From Mesorhizobium sp. (GTDB taxonomy: Bacteria; Pseudomonadota; Alphaproteobacteria; Rhizobiales; Rhizobiaceae), in assembly GCA_004017535.1 (NCBI GenBank), contig SAJS01000005.1, positions 186,001 to 250,000 of the forward strand: 64,000 bases of DNA, written 5' to 3'. Of the stretch, positions 41,371-51,149 are shown one piece after another; positions within the stretch are counted from its first letter, which is position 1, and every line of letters begins with the position of its first letter. The notes under the pieces were generated by a model. The model had not been told where the DNA came from, ran no database searches, and worked only from the letters and a program-made list of their open reading frames with translations. A program made the translations under genes and the position numbers.

Positions 41371-42993
41371 ATGATCCGTCTCGAAAACATCGGCAAGCAG
41401 AACGGCCGACAGATCGTCTTCATCGAAGCCTCGGGCGCCTTGCAGAAGGGCGAGAAAGTCGGGCTGGTCGGCCCGAACGGCGCCGGCAAGACGACCTTGT
41501 TTCGCATGATCATCGGTGAGGAGCAGCCGGACGAGGGCCAGGTCTCCGTCGATCGCGGCGTCACCATCGGTTATTTCAGCCAGGATGTCGGCGACATGGG
41601 CGGTATGAGCGCCGTCGCGGAAGTCATGGAGGGCGCCGGGCCGGTGAGCGCGGTCGCCGCCGAGATGCGTGAGCTCGAGCATGCGATGGGCGATCCCGAG
41701 CACGCCGACGAGTTGGACGCAATCATCGAGCGCTATGGCGAGTTGCAGCATCGCTTCGAGGAGCTCGACGGCTATGCGCTGGACGGCCGCGCGCGCGAGG
41801 TGCTGGACGGTCTCGGCTTCAGCCAGGAGATGATGGACGGCGACGTCTCGAAACTCTCTGGCGGTTGGAAGATGCGCGTCGCGCTCGCCCGCATCCTTTT
41901 GATGCGGCCAGACGTCATGCTGCTCGACGAGCCGTCGAACCATCTCGACCTCGAAAGCCTGATCTGGCTCGAGAAATTCCTCAAGGACTATGACGGCGCG
42001 TTGCTGATGACCTCGCACGACCGCGAGTTCATGAACCGCATCGTCAACAAGATCATCGAGATCGATGCCGGCGCGCTCACCTCCTATTCCGGCAATTACG
42101 AATTCTACCAGGAGCAGCGCGCTCTCGCCGACAAACAGCTGCAGGCGCAGTTCGAGCGCCAGCAGGCGATGCTGGCCAAGGAGATCGCCTTCATCGAGCG
42201 CTTCAAGGCGCGCGCCTCGCATGCCGCGCAGGTGCAGAGCCGGGTGAAGAAGCTCGACAAGATCGACCGCGTCGAACCGCCCAAGCGCCGCCAGACGGTG
42301 GCCTTCGAGTTCCAGCCGGCGCCGCGCTGCGGCGAGGACGTGGCGACGCTGAAGGGCATCCACAAATCCTATGGCAGCCGCTCGATCTATTCCGGCCTCG
42401 ACTTCCAGATCCGCCGCCGCGAGCGCTGGTGCGTGATGGGCGTCAACGGCGCCGGCAAGTCGACGCTGCTGAAGCTGGTCGCCGGCGCCTCGGAGCCGGA
42501 CGAGGGTTCCGTCGCGCGCGGCCCGAGCGTCAAGATGGGCTATTTCGCCCAGCACGCGATGGAGCTGCTCGACGGCGAGCGCACCGTCTTCCAGACGCTG
42601 GAGGATAATTTTCCGCAGGCCGGCCAGGCGCCGCTACGCGCGCTGGCCGGTTGCTTCGGCTTCTCGGGCGACGAGATCGAGAAGAAGTGCCGCGTGCTGT
42701 CGGGCGGCGAGAAGGCCCGCCTGGTGATGGCGCTGATGCTGTTCGACCCACCCAACCTCCTGGTGCTCGACGAGCCGACCAACCACCTCGACATCACCAC
42801 CAAGCAGATGCTGATCGAGGCGCTGTCGCAATATGAAGGCACGATGCTCTTCGTCTCGCATGATCGCCATTTCCTGGCGGCGCTGTCGAACCGCGTGCTG
42901 GAACTGACGCCCGACGGCATCCACACCTATGGCGGCGGGTATACGGAGTACGTCGCGCGCACCGGCCAGGAAGCACCGGGGCTGAGAAGCTAG
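41371..42993 (+). CDS. ABC-F family ATPase (ribosome-associated type)
   Basis: A 540-residue soluble protein with two ABC domains and no membrane part. Domain 1 has Walker A GPNGAGKTT near residue 34, signature LSGGWKMRVALARIL, and Walker B MLLDEPSNHLD. The charged linker spans about residues 240-310. Domain 2 has GVNGAGKST, LSGGEKARLVMA and LVLDEPTNHLD. ABC-F proteins act on stalled ribosomes. It is close to the Uup/YbiT-like groups, and a resistance role is not implied. Confidence 0.92.
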   Translation: MIRLENIGKQNGRQIVFIEASGALQKGEKVGLVGPNGAGKTTLFRMIIGEEQPDEGQVSVDRGVTIGYFSQDVGDMGGMSAVAEVMEGAGPVSAVAAEMRELEHAMGDPEHADELDAIIERYGELQHRFEELDGYALDGRAREVLDGLGFSQEMMDGDVSKLSGGWKMRVALARILLMRPDVMLLDEPSNHLDLESLIWLEKFLKDYDGALLMTSHDREFMNRIVNKIIEIDAGALTSYSGNYEFYQEQRALADKQLQAQFERQQAMLAKEIAFIERFKARASHAAQVQSRVKKLDKIDRVEPPKRRQTVAFEFQPAPRCGEDVATLKGIHKSYGSRSIYSGLDFQIRRRERWCVMGVNGAGKSTLLKLVAGASEPDEGSVARGPSVKMGYFAQHAMELLDGERTVFQTLEDNFPQAGQAPLRALAGCFGFSGDEIEKKCRVLSGGEKARLVMALMLFDPPNLLVLDEPTNHLDITTKQMLIEALSQYEGTMLFVSHDRHFLAALSNRVLELTPDGIHTYGGGYTEYVARTGQEAPGLRS

Positions 42994-43001
42994 GAAGGGC
43001 C

Positions 43002-44129
43002 TCAGAGCGCGTTGTAGGCGGCCTCGATCAGCGCCTTCCGGCGCGGGTCCACGTCGTCGAACCCCACCATGCGGTTGGTGAGATAGCCGAACCCGAGGCC
43101 TGCCTCCGGATCGGCAAATCCGATGGCGCCGCCCCAGCCGGTATGGCCGAAGCTTTGCCGTGACGCGCGGCCGGCATAGACGGGATCCTCGATCTGGTAC
43201 CCGGCGGCGAAGGCAGTCGGCAGCGCGAAGCTGTCGTCCATGCCGCGAAAGCGCGGCCTCGCGGCTTCTTCGATCGCCGCGCGGCCGATCAGGGCCTTGC
43301 CTTCAAGACTCCCGCCCGCTGCCATCATGCCATAGATAAGCGCCAGCGCATGCGCCGTGGACTGGCCGTTGCCGCCCGGCACCTCGGCGGCGCGCCAGGC
43401 CCGGTCGTTGGGCGCCAGGGCGCGGGGCGTTGGGTTGTCGCATGCGTGAGGAAAGGGCGAGGCGCGCACGAAATCTACCCATTCCGAGGCTTTCGGTCCC
43501 TCGATCATCTCGGCGACCCGCAAATCTTCAGTTTGCGGCAAGCCGACATGAAAATCGGCGCCAAGGGGGCCTGCGATTTCTTCCGCGATGAAGCGGCCGA
43601 CGCTGCGCCCGTCGACACGCCGCAGCACCTCGCCGGCAAGGTGGCCGTAGCTGAGCGCATGATAGACGCAACGGCTGCCGGGCTCCCACAGCGGCGCCAT
43701 GGCGGCAAGAGCATCGACATAGGGTGTCCAGGCGAGCATGCCTGCCTCGTCCATCGGCACTGCGAGGCCGTTCAGGCCGGACCGGTGCGACATGACCTGA
43801 TCGAGCGTGATGCGCTCCTTGCCGCCGGCTGCGAATTCCGGCCAATAGCGCGCGACCGGCGCGGCGTAATCGAGCTTGCCGCGCTCCACCAGCATTGCGA
43901 TTGCCAGTGCGACGACCCCCTTTGTGCAAGACCAGACATTGACGAGCGTGTCACGCCGCCACGGCCGGGTGCGCGCGGCATCGGCATGGCCGCCCCAAAG
44001 CTCGACGACGGTCCTGCCGTCGGCCACGACCGAGACGCCGCCGCCATGTTCGAGGCCTTGCGCGAAACACCAGGCGAACGCTTCGCGCACGCCGGCAAAA
44101 CGCGGATCGCAGAAACCCTCTATGGTCAT
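43002..44129 (-). CDS. Class C beta-lactamase-like serine hydrolase (EstB-type esterase)
   Basis: A 375-residue enzyme of the beta-lactamase/esterase group. The nucleophile motif SxxK is VWSCTKGVV near residue 68, the Tyr is in YHALSYGHLAGE, and the third motif is FGHTGWGG instead of KTG. No signal peptide is visible, so it is probably a cytosolic esterase rather than a true beta-lactamase. ATG 44129 has GGTGGGAAT. It follows the glutamine amidotransferase gene by 24 bp and may share its transcript. Confidence 0.9.
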   Translation of the reverse strand: MTIEGFCDPRFAGVREAFAWCFAQGLEHGGGVSVVADGRTVVELWGGHADAARTRPWRRDTLVNVWSCTKGVVALAIAMLVERGKLDYAAPVARYWPEFAAGGKERITLDQVMSHRSGLNGLAVPMDEAGMLAWTPYVDALAAMAPLWEPGSRCVYHALSYGHLAGEVLRRVDGRSVGRFIAEEIAGPLGADFHVGLPQTEDLRVAEMIEGPKASEWVDFVRASPFPHACDNPTPRALAPNDRAWRAAEVPGGNGQSTAHALALIYGMMAAGGSLEGKALIGRAAIEEAARPRFRGMDDSFALPTAFAAGYQIEDPVYAGRASRQSFGHTGWGGAIGFADPEAGLGFGYLTNRMVGFDDVDPRRKALIEAAYNAL

Positions 44130-44153
44130 TCGCGGATTCCCACCAAATGCGCC

Positions 44154-44834
44154 TCAGCCGAAAAGTTTGGTCACGAAGCCGCTGAACCAGGCAAGCTGCG
44201 CCGCGTGGTGAGCTTCCATTAGCCGGTCCTGTTCGTCCCGGTCCTGCGCGCCGAGCGTTCCGTAGGGCGCGCCTTGGCGCTCCTGCCAGCGCCGGAAGCC
44301 GGCCGGGCCTTGCTCGGCGTGGAACTGCAAGGCGTAGGTCTTGTCGCCGATCCGAAACGCCTGGTTGGGGAAAGTCTCGCTGGAAGCGAGGTGCACGGCG
44401 CCTTCCGGCAGGGCGAAGGTGTGAAAATGGTTCTGCGGCAGGAACAGCGGCCGGTCGAGGAAGTCGCCGGCCTCGGCCGTCGGCATGATCTCGAAATAGC
44501 CGAACTCCCTGATGCCGCTTTCCACTGGCCCGACCTCCGCGCCGAGATGCCAGGCGATCTGCTGCGCGCCCTGGCAGATGCCGAGCAGCGGCAGGTCGTT
44601 GTCCAGGCAATGCTCAATCAGCGCGGCTTCGTGATCGAGGAACGGATGCTTGTTGGTGTCGAAGACGTTGAACGGTCCGCCATAGATCACGGCGCCGTCG
44701 ACATTTTCGAGGTCGATCGCCTCGCCCTTGAACGGCATCGCGGTCGTGACCGCATGGCCGTTCGCCTCAAGCGTCGTCTGGACATGATCGTCGCCCGGTT
44801 CCTCCGAGTGCCTGACCAGAACGATGCGCTTCAT
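44154..44834 (-). CDS. Class I glutamine amidotransferase-like protein (GuaA-type GATase)
   Basis: A 226-residue stand-alone GATase1 domain. The nucleophile is in LLGICQGAQQIA near residue 85, the His in LQFHAEQGP near residue 170, and the Glu three residues later. It is similar to the GMP-synthase-like amidotransferases that act as gamma-glutamyl hydrolases or unknown amidases. ATG 44834 has AGGAAC. The C-terminal 40 residues form an extra helix. Confidence 0.87.
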   Translation of the reverse strand: MKRIVLVRHSEEPGDDHVQTTLEANGHAVTTAMPFKGEAIDLENVDGAVIYGGPFNVFDTNKHPFLDHEAALIEHCLDNDLPLLGICQGAQQIAWHLGAEVGPVESGIREFGYFEIMPTAEAGDFLDRPLFLPQNHFHTFALPEGAVHLASSETFPNQAFRIGDKTYALQFHAEQGPAGFRRWQERQGAPYGTLGAQDRDEQDRLMEAHHAAQLAWFSGFVTKLFG

Positions 44835-44920
44835 CGGAGTTCCTGCCGCTCATTTCGCGAAAACCACGATAGAGCTTAGCGGGTCATTGGCAATGTGCCA
44901 GCATCTGATCGTGTTTGGCG

Positions 44921-44943
44921 GCGCCGCCCCTCATGGGCGGCGC
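44921..44943 (-). terminator. Hairpin after htpG
   Basis: A perfect 9-bp stem GCGCCGCCC / GGGCGGCGC with a 5-nt loop lies 21 bp after the htpG stop on the minus strand. There is no strong U-tract, so termination is probable but not certain. Confidence 0.5.
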
Positions 44944-44963
44944 ATCTCGGTATGGCGGCCTCA

Positions 44964-46856
44964 TCATCCCTTCGCCAAGCCGCGATCGATCAGCCGCGCC
45001 AGGCGCGTGGAGAAGGCCTTGGCGTCGGCTGGCTTGTCGCCGTCGAGCACGCGCGCTTCGTCGTAAAGCAGATGCGCGGCGTCTTCCTTGAACGCCTTCT
45101 CCTCGTCGCCGAGTTTCGCCAGCGCCGCCACGCGCTCATGCCGCGGGTTGATCTCGAGGATCGGCTTGGCGGCCTTGTCGAGCCGGCCGGCGGCGTTGAG
45201 CAGGCGCTCGAACTGGCGGTCCGGGCCATGCTCGGGCGCAACGAGGCAGACGGCGCTTTCGGTCAGCCGGTCGGAGGCTTTCACGTCCGACACCTCTTCG
45301 CCAAGCGTCGTCTTCACGAAGGCGAGGAAGGCGGCGATCTCCGATGACGTCTCGGCATCAGGCTTGGCCGCATCGTCGGGCAGGGGGATGTCGGCAAGCT
45401 CTGCCGCGCCCTGCGTCACCGACTTGAACGGCTTGCCGTCGAATTCCGGCGTCATCGTCACCCAGAAACTGTCGACCGGGTCGGTCAAGAGCAGCACCTC
45501 GATGCCGCGCGCGCGAAACCCTTCGAGCTGCGGCGAGGCCTCCAGCCGGGCGCGGTCGTCGCCGGCCATGAAGAAGATCGCCTTCTGGCCTTCCTTCATC
45601 GCGCCGACATAGTCGGCAAGGCTGCGCCAGCCTTCGCCGGAAGCGGTCGAACGGAAGCGGGCAAGCTTCAGCAACTGCTCGCGCCGCTCGTAATCCTCAT
45701 AGAGGCCTTCCTTTAGGACGACGCCGAAATTCTCCCAGATCTTCGCATAGGTTTCGGCGTCGTTTTCGGCCGTCTTGGCAAGGTCGCCGAGAACGCGGTT
45801 GGTCACGCCCTTGCGGATCGCGGCGAGCAGCGGGCTTTCCTGGATCATTTCGCGCGAGACGTTGAGCGGCAGGTCGGCGGAATCGACCAGGCCGCGCACG
45901 AAGCGCAGATAGCGCGGCAGCAGATCGGCATCGTCGGTGATGAAGACGCGCCGCACATAGAGCTTCATGCGGCCCTTGCGGTCCTGGTCGAACAGGTCGA
46001 ACGGCCGCGATCCGGGCACGAAGGCGAGCACGCTGTATTCCTGCCGGCCCTCGGCACGGAAATGGATGGTCGAGGCAGGCTCGTCATATTGGCCGGCGAC
46101 GCTGCGGTAGAAGTCCGTATATTCCTCAGGCTTGATCTCGCTCTTCTGTCGCACCCAGAGCGCCGTGCCGTCGGCGATGTCGCGCGGCTCGGCGCCGGGC
46201 TTCTCGACAAGCGTGATCGGCACCGGCACATGGCCGGACTGCGACTTCGCCAGGCCTTCGAGCCGGTATGGCGTGGTGTAGGAGGTGGCGTCTTCCATCA
46301 GATGCAGCACCACGCGCGTGCCGCGCTTGGGCGCCGCCTCGATCGGGATCGGCGCGATTTCATAAGTGCCCTTGCCGTCGGACGACCAGCGGAAGGCCTC
46401 GTCGCTGCCGGCCTGGCGGCTGATGACGTCGACCCGGTCGGCGACCATGAAGGCCGAGTAGAAGCCGACGCCGAACTGCCCGATGAGCTGCGTGTCCTCC
46501 GTCGCCTTGCCGGCCTCGACGCGCTCCATGAAGGCGCGCGTGCCGGAGCGCGCGATGGTGCCCAGCGCCTCGGCCATCTCGTCGCGGCTCATGCCGATGC
46601 CGTTATCCTCGACCGAAAGCTGCTTATTGTCCGGATCGGCGGCAATCGTGATGCGCGGCTTGGCATCGTCGCCCAGAAGGTCGGGACGGCTCACCGCCTC
46701 GAAGCGCAGCTTCTCGCAGGCATCCGCCGCGTTGGAGATCAGCTCGCGCAGGAAAACATCCCGGTCCGAATAGACCGAGTGCACCATCATGTGCAGCAGC
46801 CGCGAGACGTCTGCCTCGAATGTCCTGGTTTCCGCCGTCTTGGTGTCAGTCGTCAT
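44964..46856 (-). CDS. htpG: Hsp90-family chaperone HtpG
   Basis: A 630-residue bacterial Hsp90. The N-terminal GHKL ATPase has ELISNAADACEKLR, the DNGIGMSRDE loop and QFGVGFYSAFMV with GTRVVLHL. The middle domain contains the NVSREMIQESPLL region and the C-terminal dimerisation domain ends near KAFSTRLARLI. Length is normal for HtpG. It is an ATP-driven cytosolic chaperone acting with DnaK. It lies downstream of groESL and small genes on the same strand, in a chaperone cluster; no CIRCE was found just before it. Confidence 0.97.
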   Translation of the reverse strand: MTTDTKTAETRTFEADVSRLLHMMVHSVYSDRDVFLRELISNAADACEKLRFEAVSRPDLLGDDAKPRITIAADPDNKQLSVEDNGIGMSRDEMAEALGTIARSGTRAFMERVEAGKATEDTQLIGQFGVGFYSAFMVADRVDVISRQAGSDEAFRWSSDGKGTYEIAPIPIEAAPKRGTRVVLHLMEDATSYTTPYRLEGLAKSQSGHVPVPITLVEKPGAEPRDIADGTALWVRQKSEIKPEEYTDFYRSVAGQYDEPASTIHFRAEGRQEYSVLAFVPGSRPFDLFDQDRKGRMKLYVRRVFITDDADLLPRYLRFVRGLVDSADLPLNVSREMIQESPLLAAIRKGVTNRVLGDLAKTAENDAETYAKIWENFGVVLKEGLYEDYERREQLLKLARFRSTASGEGWRSLADYVGAMKEGQKAIFFMAGDDRARLEASPQLEGFRARGIEVLLLTDPVDSFWVTMTPEFDGKPFKSVTQGAAELADIPLPDDAAKPDAETSSEIAAFLAFVKTTLGEEVSDVKASDRLTESAVCLVAPEHGPDRQFERLLNAAGRLDKAAKPILEINPRHERVAALAKLGDEEKAFKEDAAHLLYDEARVLDGDKPADAKAFSTRLARLIDRGLAKG

Positions 46857-46914
46857 TCAAAATTCCTGGGTTGGTCGTTTGTCCACCGCGCAGCACGCGC
46901 CGGGTTTCGAATCT

Positions 46915-47217
46915 TCAGCCATTGTTGCTTGTGGACGCGTGCCCTGCCAGCGCTGCGGGCGCCAGCGAAACGATGTGCGGCGCCAGAATATCGTGGCGGC
47001 GAGCGAAGGCAACAAGGGTCGCACGCACCGTCTCGGCGTCGATCTCGCCGGCAATGCCGGCTTTGCAGGCATTGAGCGCGATCGTGTACGCGCTGTTCCT
47101 GCTCGCAGCCGGCCAGTCCAGCAGCATGGCATAGGCTTCCGCCACCGTCTCCAGCCGCGCCGGCAAGCCCATGCCGACAAGCACCGTGACAGGCTCTTCA
47201 AAGCGGTCGTGGTTCAT
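46915..47217 (-). CDS. DUF982 domain protein in chaperone cluster
   Basis: A 100-residue protein with a DUF982 domain (RFEEPVTVLVGMGLPARLETVAEAYAMLLDWP ... CKAGIAGEIDAETVRATLVAFARRHDI). ATG 47217 has GAGGG upstream and overlaps the end of the preceding HTH gene by 20 bp, so translation is likely coupled. It ends 58 bp before htpG. The function of DUF982 is unknown; the location suggests a heat-shock link. Confidence 0.8.
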   Translation of the reverse strand: MNHDRFEEPVTVLVGMGLPARLETVAEAYAMLLDWPAASRNSAYTIALNACKAGIAGEIDAETVRATLVAFARRHDILAPHIVSLAPAALAGHASTSNNG

Positions 47218-47587
47218 GGTCTGGACCCTCTTTCGGGTGGATGCCCACGGTGCCCGAGCGAAGCCCACCGGCCAGCATATGTCGGCGCGGGTAGGGCGGT
47301 TGCAGGATGATGCCATGCGGCTGGCCTATGCCGGGGAAGGCCTGCACATTGATCAGGCCCGCAGGCGTGCTGTGCGTCGCTGAAATCTGCTGGTTCAGGC
47401 GCGGCGGCGGCAGCGCGCTATGCGCCTTGGTCAAGGCTTCGACCCAGGCGGCGACCGCCAGCGGCACCGGCGCGCGCCCCTCGATCCAGCGCGTCGCATC
47501 GGTCCTGGAACAGCCAAGCTCCTGCGCAAGGTCTCCGGCGTCCCATCGCAAGCTTCTCAGGCATTCCCGCAAGCGTCCTGCAATCAT
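47198..47587 (-). CDS. Small helix-turn-helix protein
   Basis: A frame of 129 residues from ATG 47587 (MIAGRLRECLRSLRWDAGDLAQELGCSRTDATRWIEGRAPVP). The segment is a phage-repressor-like HTH: LAQELGCSRTDATRWIEG fits helix-turn-helix spacing. The tail (PPPRLNQQISATHSTP...) is disordered. The start is uncertain because the ribosome-binding site is weak. It overlaps the DUF982 gene and follows the 74-residue gene; it may regulate the small cluster. Confidence 0.6.
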   Translation of the reverse strand: MIAGRLRECLRSLRWDAGDLAQELGCSRTDATRWIEGRAPVPLAVAAWVEALTKAHSALPPPRLNQQISATHSTPAGLINVQAFPGIGQPHGIILQPPYPRRHMLAGGLRSGTVGIHPKEGPDHEPRPL

Positions 47588-47664
47588 GGCATTCGCATTC
47601 CCTTCGTCCAAATCCCATCGCGGTTTCGTCGGACGGACCCCGCCGTGGCGGGGGCCGATTTCGC

Positions 47665-47889
47665 TCAGCTTCGCGCGGATGTCTCGGTGGCCGACACCTG
47701 CTGCGCGGCAAGGAACATAAGCGTCGAGGCGACGGTTCGCCGGTTCCAGCCGGCGGCTTCGGCCGCGTCGAGCAGGCCTGCCAGCAACGGCTTCAGCGCG
47801 CTCCGGCATTCAGTTTCATAGGCGAGGAATTCACTTGCCGGGTGCGTCGGCGCCGGGACCGTTTCGCCGCCCTTTATCATCATGTCCAT
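47665..47889 (-). CDS. Small hypothetical protein after groEL
   Basis: A 74-residue helical protein (MDMMIKGGETVPAP ... ALKPLLAGLLDAAEAAGWNRRTVASTLMFLAAQQV). GGAGGG is well spaced before ATG 47889. It lies 63 bp after the groEL stop on the same strand, just beyond a hairpin, so read-through from groESL could express it. I do not recognise the family. Confidence 0.6.
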   Translation of the reverse strand: MDMMIKGGETVPAPTHPASEFLAYETECRSALKPLLAGLLDAAEAAGWNRRTVASTLMFLAAQQVSATETSARS

Positions 47890-47913
47890 GATGGCCCTCC
47901 ATCGTCTTGAAAT

Positions 47914-47939
47914 GCCCGCTCCCGTTGTCGGGAGCGGGC
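47914..47939 (-). terminator. Terminator hairpin after groEL
   Basis: Perfect 10-bp arms GCCCGCTCCC (47914-47923) and GGGAGCGGGC (47930-47939) lie 13 bp after the groEL stop on the minus strand, followed by ATTTCAAG. It probably terminates or partly terminates the groESL transcript. Confidence 0.65.
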
Positions 47940-47952
47940 TTTCGTCAGCGTC

Positions 47953-49596
<1,644 letters not shown>

Positions 49597-49642
49597 CTAG
49601 GCAGCTTTCATTGACTGGGTTGCGGTTCGAACGAAGCCCCGT

Positions 49643-49956
49643 TCAGGCGGCTTTCTTCAGCGTCGCGGCCTGCTCGATCACGCCCATCACGTCGCTTTCC
49701 TTCATGATGAGCAGATCCTCGCCGTTGAGCTTGATCTCGGTGCCCGACCACTTGCCGAACAGGATGCGGTCGCCGACCTTCACGTCGAGGGGCACGAGCT
49801 TGCCGCTTTCGTCGCGGGCACCCGGGCCGACGGCGATGACTTCGCCTTCCTGCGGCTTTTCCTTGGCGGTGTCGGGATGATGATGCCCCCGGCCGTCTTC
49901 TCTTCGGCCTCGATGCGGCGGACGAGCACGCGGTCATGCAATGGACGGAACGTCAT
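49643..49956 (-). pseudogene. groES: Co-chaperonin GroES, single-base frameshift
   Basis: ATG 49956 begins a normal GroES ([20 protein letters not shown] then TAGGIIIP). At about 49873-49877 the frame breaks: the sequence has CCCGACACC where the reading frame needs CCCGGACACC. In the shifted frame the rest is intact ([22 protein letters not shown] ... [18 protein letters not shown] ... [18 protein letters not shown]). Restoring one G gives a normal GroES of about 104 residues ending at 49643. It lies directly before groEL under a CIRCE element. GroES is essential unless another copy exists, so a consensus error or a redundant copy are the two explanations. Confidence 0.92.
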
Positions 49957-50104
49957 ATCGTTCTCCTTCAGGACAAACAGATTGCGAGAGGTCCCTCCGC
50001 TCCGGACCGGCGGGACCGGAGCGGGGCTCGCGACCCTTTCGGCGTCGCGCGCATATCGAGCTAATTTTGCCTTCTTGTACTTTCAAGGGGCTGCCGAAAA
50101 TTTT

Positions 50105-50131
50105 CTGGCACTCTCGACTGCCGAGTGCTAG
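50105..50131. promoter_or_regulatory. CIRCE operator (HrcA site) upstream of groESL
   Basis: GGCACTC (50107-50113), a 9-nt spacer and GAGTGCTAG (50123-50131) match the CIRCE consensus TTAGCACTC-N9-GAGTGCTAA in both arms except the ends. It lies about 150 bp before groES. HrcA repression of this operon is therefore expected. Confidence 0.88.
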
Positions 50132-50284
50132 CGCCCTGAAAACATGCGATAAATCCGCTCGCGCGATGAAGGAAAGGCTTGAATTCGCGATTGAGCTGAA
50201 CAAAATTATCGGCGCCCGGCAGCGCCGGGACAGCTGAGAAATTTGGAACCCGAAACAAGGAGTTTTTGGAGACGGAGGACAGAA

Positions 50285-50632
50285 ATGGACCGACAGACGC
50301 TCTCGCCGATCATTCCTTCCCTTGCTCCCGAAATATCAGACCTTTCGCTTGACCGGCTGCTTTCGCCGGCCAGCCATTTTCAGCACCCGCGGGATGTGCT
50401 GGAGGACGGCTCGCTCGACATATGGGAAAAGCGGGCGATCCTTTCGTCCTGGGCGTCCGACGCCTGCGCCGTGGAATCGATGCCGGCGCTGCGCCAGCCG
50501 CCGGGCGCCGTGCGGCCGGTCTCTTTCGACGACATCATGGATGCGCTGCGCCGGCTCGACGCAACCGCCCAGCCGCCCAGCGGCCCTGTCGATGACGACC
50601 ACCGGCAGCTGGTCGACCGGCTGAGCGCGTGA
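50285..50632 (+). CDS. Hypothetical protein
   Basis: A 115-residue protein (MDRQTLSPIIPSLAPEISDL ... HFQHPRDVLEDGSLDIWEKRAILSSWASDACAVESMPALRQPPG). HPxDVLxDxxLxxxEKRAILxSWASDACAVE is a pattern I associate with small conserved Rhizobiales proteins of unknown function. GGAGACGGAGG precedes ATG 50285. It is divergent from groES across the CIRCE region and is followed 12 bp later by the Usg-family gene. Confidence 0.8.
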   Translation: MDRQTLSPIIPSLAPEISDLSLDRLLSPASHFQHPRDVLEDGSLDIWEKRAILSSWASDACAVESMPALRQPPGAVRPVSFDDIMDALRRLDATAQPPSGPVDDDHRQLVDRLSA

Positions 50633-50644
50633 GGGCGGAAGACG

Positions 50645-50923
50645 ATGGTGAACGCGGTCAGCACGGAATTCCGCTTGCAGATGAATGGCTATGGCCTGAC
50701 CACTGCCGAGATCCACTATCATCTGCCCGACCATGCCAGCCTGCTTCAGCTCTATGTCTGGCAGGATTATGATCTGGTCCCGGATTTCCCCACGCTCAGG
50801 GAATTTCTGGGCTTTTGGGAACGCGAGCTGGCGGGCGCCTTGCATTCTGTTCGCGTCGCCCACCATCGGCGCATCAGGCCATCGGAATGGCGCGCCGTCG
50901 ACGGGATCATCGCTGTCCATTGA
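50645..50923 (+). CDS. Usg-family protein
   Basis: A 92-residue Usg-family protein: QMNGYGLTTAEIHYHLPDHASLLQLYVWQDYDLVPDFPTLREFLGFWERELAG and HSVRVAHHRRIRPSEWRAVDG. The family is named after an ORF upstream of Caulobacter trpF and its function is not established. It follows the 115-residue gene by 12 bp in a likely operon. A heat-shock role is suggested only by position. Confidence 0.87.
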   Translation: MVNAVSTEFRLQMNGYGLTTAEIHYHLPDHASLLQLYVWQDYDLVPDFPTLREFLGFWERELAGALHSVRVAHHRRIRPSEWRAVDGIIAVH

Positions 50924-51027
50924 AGATCAGCTCCCTCGGGCGGTCACGTTGTGCGGCCGCCTTCTGCCTGCATGCTGACGAAGAGGGTGATTTTTCACGA
51001 CCTTGAAGGCGGCTTGGGGGCTAGGCC

Positions 51028-51056
51028 CTTGACGTCTCGCCGTTGAATTCCCAGAT
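51028..51056 (+). promoter_or_regulatory. RpoH (sigma-32) promoter, predicted, for hsp20
   Basis: CTTGAC (51028-51033) and CCCAGAT (51050-51056) with a 16-nt spacer match the alphaproteobacterial heat-shock promoter (CTTGAN-N16/17-CCCATNT-like). It is placed to start transcription just upstream of the ROSE-like leader of the hsp20 gene at 51150. Confidence 0.6.
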
Positions 51057-51061
51057 CGAAT

Positions 51062-51149
51062 TTGCCGGGTCTTGAGAGACCGGCAAGGTCAAGGAGCGCC
51101 GCTTCCTTGGCGCTCCTCGTATCTATGTTGCTCAATGGAGGATATAGCT
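51062..51149 (+). ncRNA. ROSE-type RNA thermometer in hsp20 leader
   Basis: Three stems in series precede the hsp20 ATG. They are TTGCCGG/CCGGCAA (51062-51068 with 51080-51086), GGAGCGCC/GGCGCTCC (51093-51100 with 51109-51116), and a last one in which TTGCTC pairs with the ribosome-binding GGAGGA. A TTGCT-type anti-Shine-Dalgarno opposite GGAGGA just before the start is the hallmark of ROSE elements, which rhizobia use before small heat-shock genes. Exact 5' limit is approximate. Confidence 0.8.

Noticed and set aside
41371-42993. Antibiotic-resistance interpretation of the ABC-F protein
   Set aside because: The motifs show only an ABC-F ATPase. The linker does not match any specific resistance protein I can recognise, and housekeeping ABC-F proteins are far more common.
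43002-44129. True class C beta-lactamase
   Set aside because: SxxK is present but there is no signal peptide and the KTG triad is replaced by HTG, as in EstB-type esterases.
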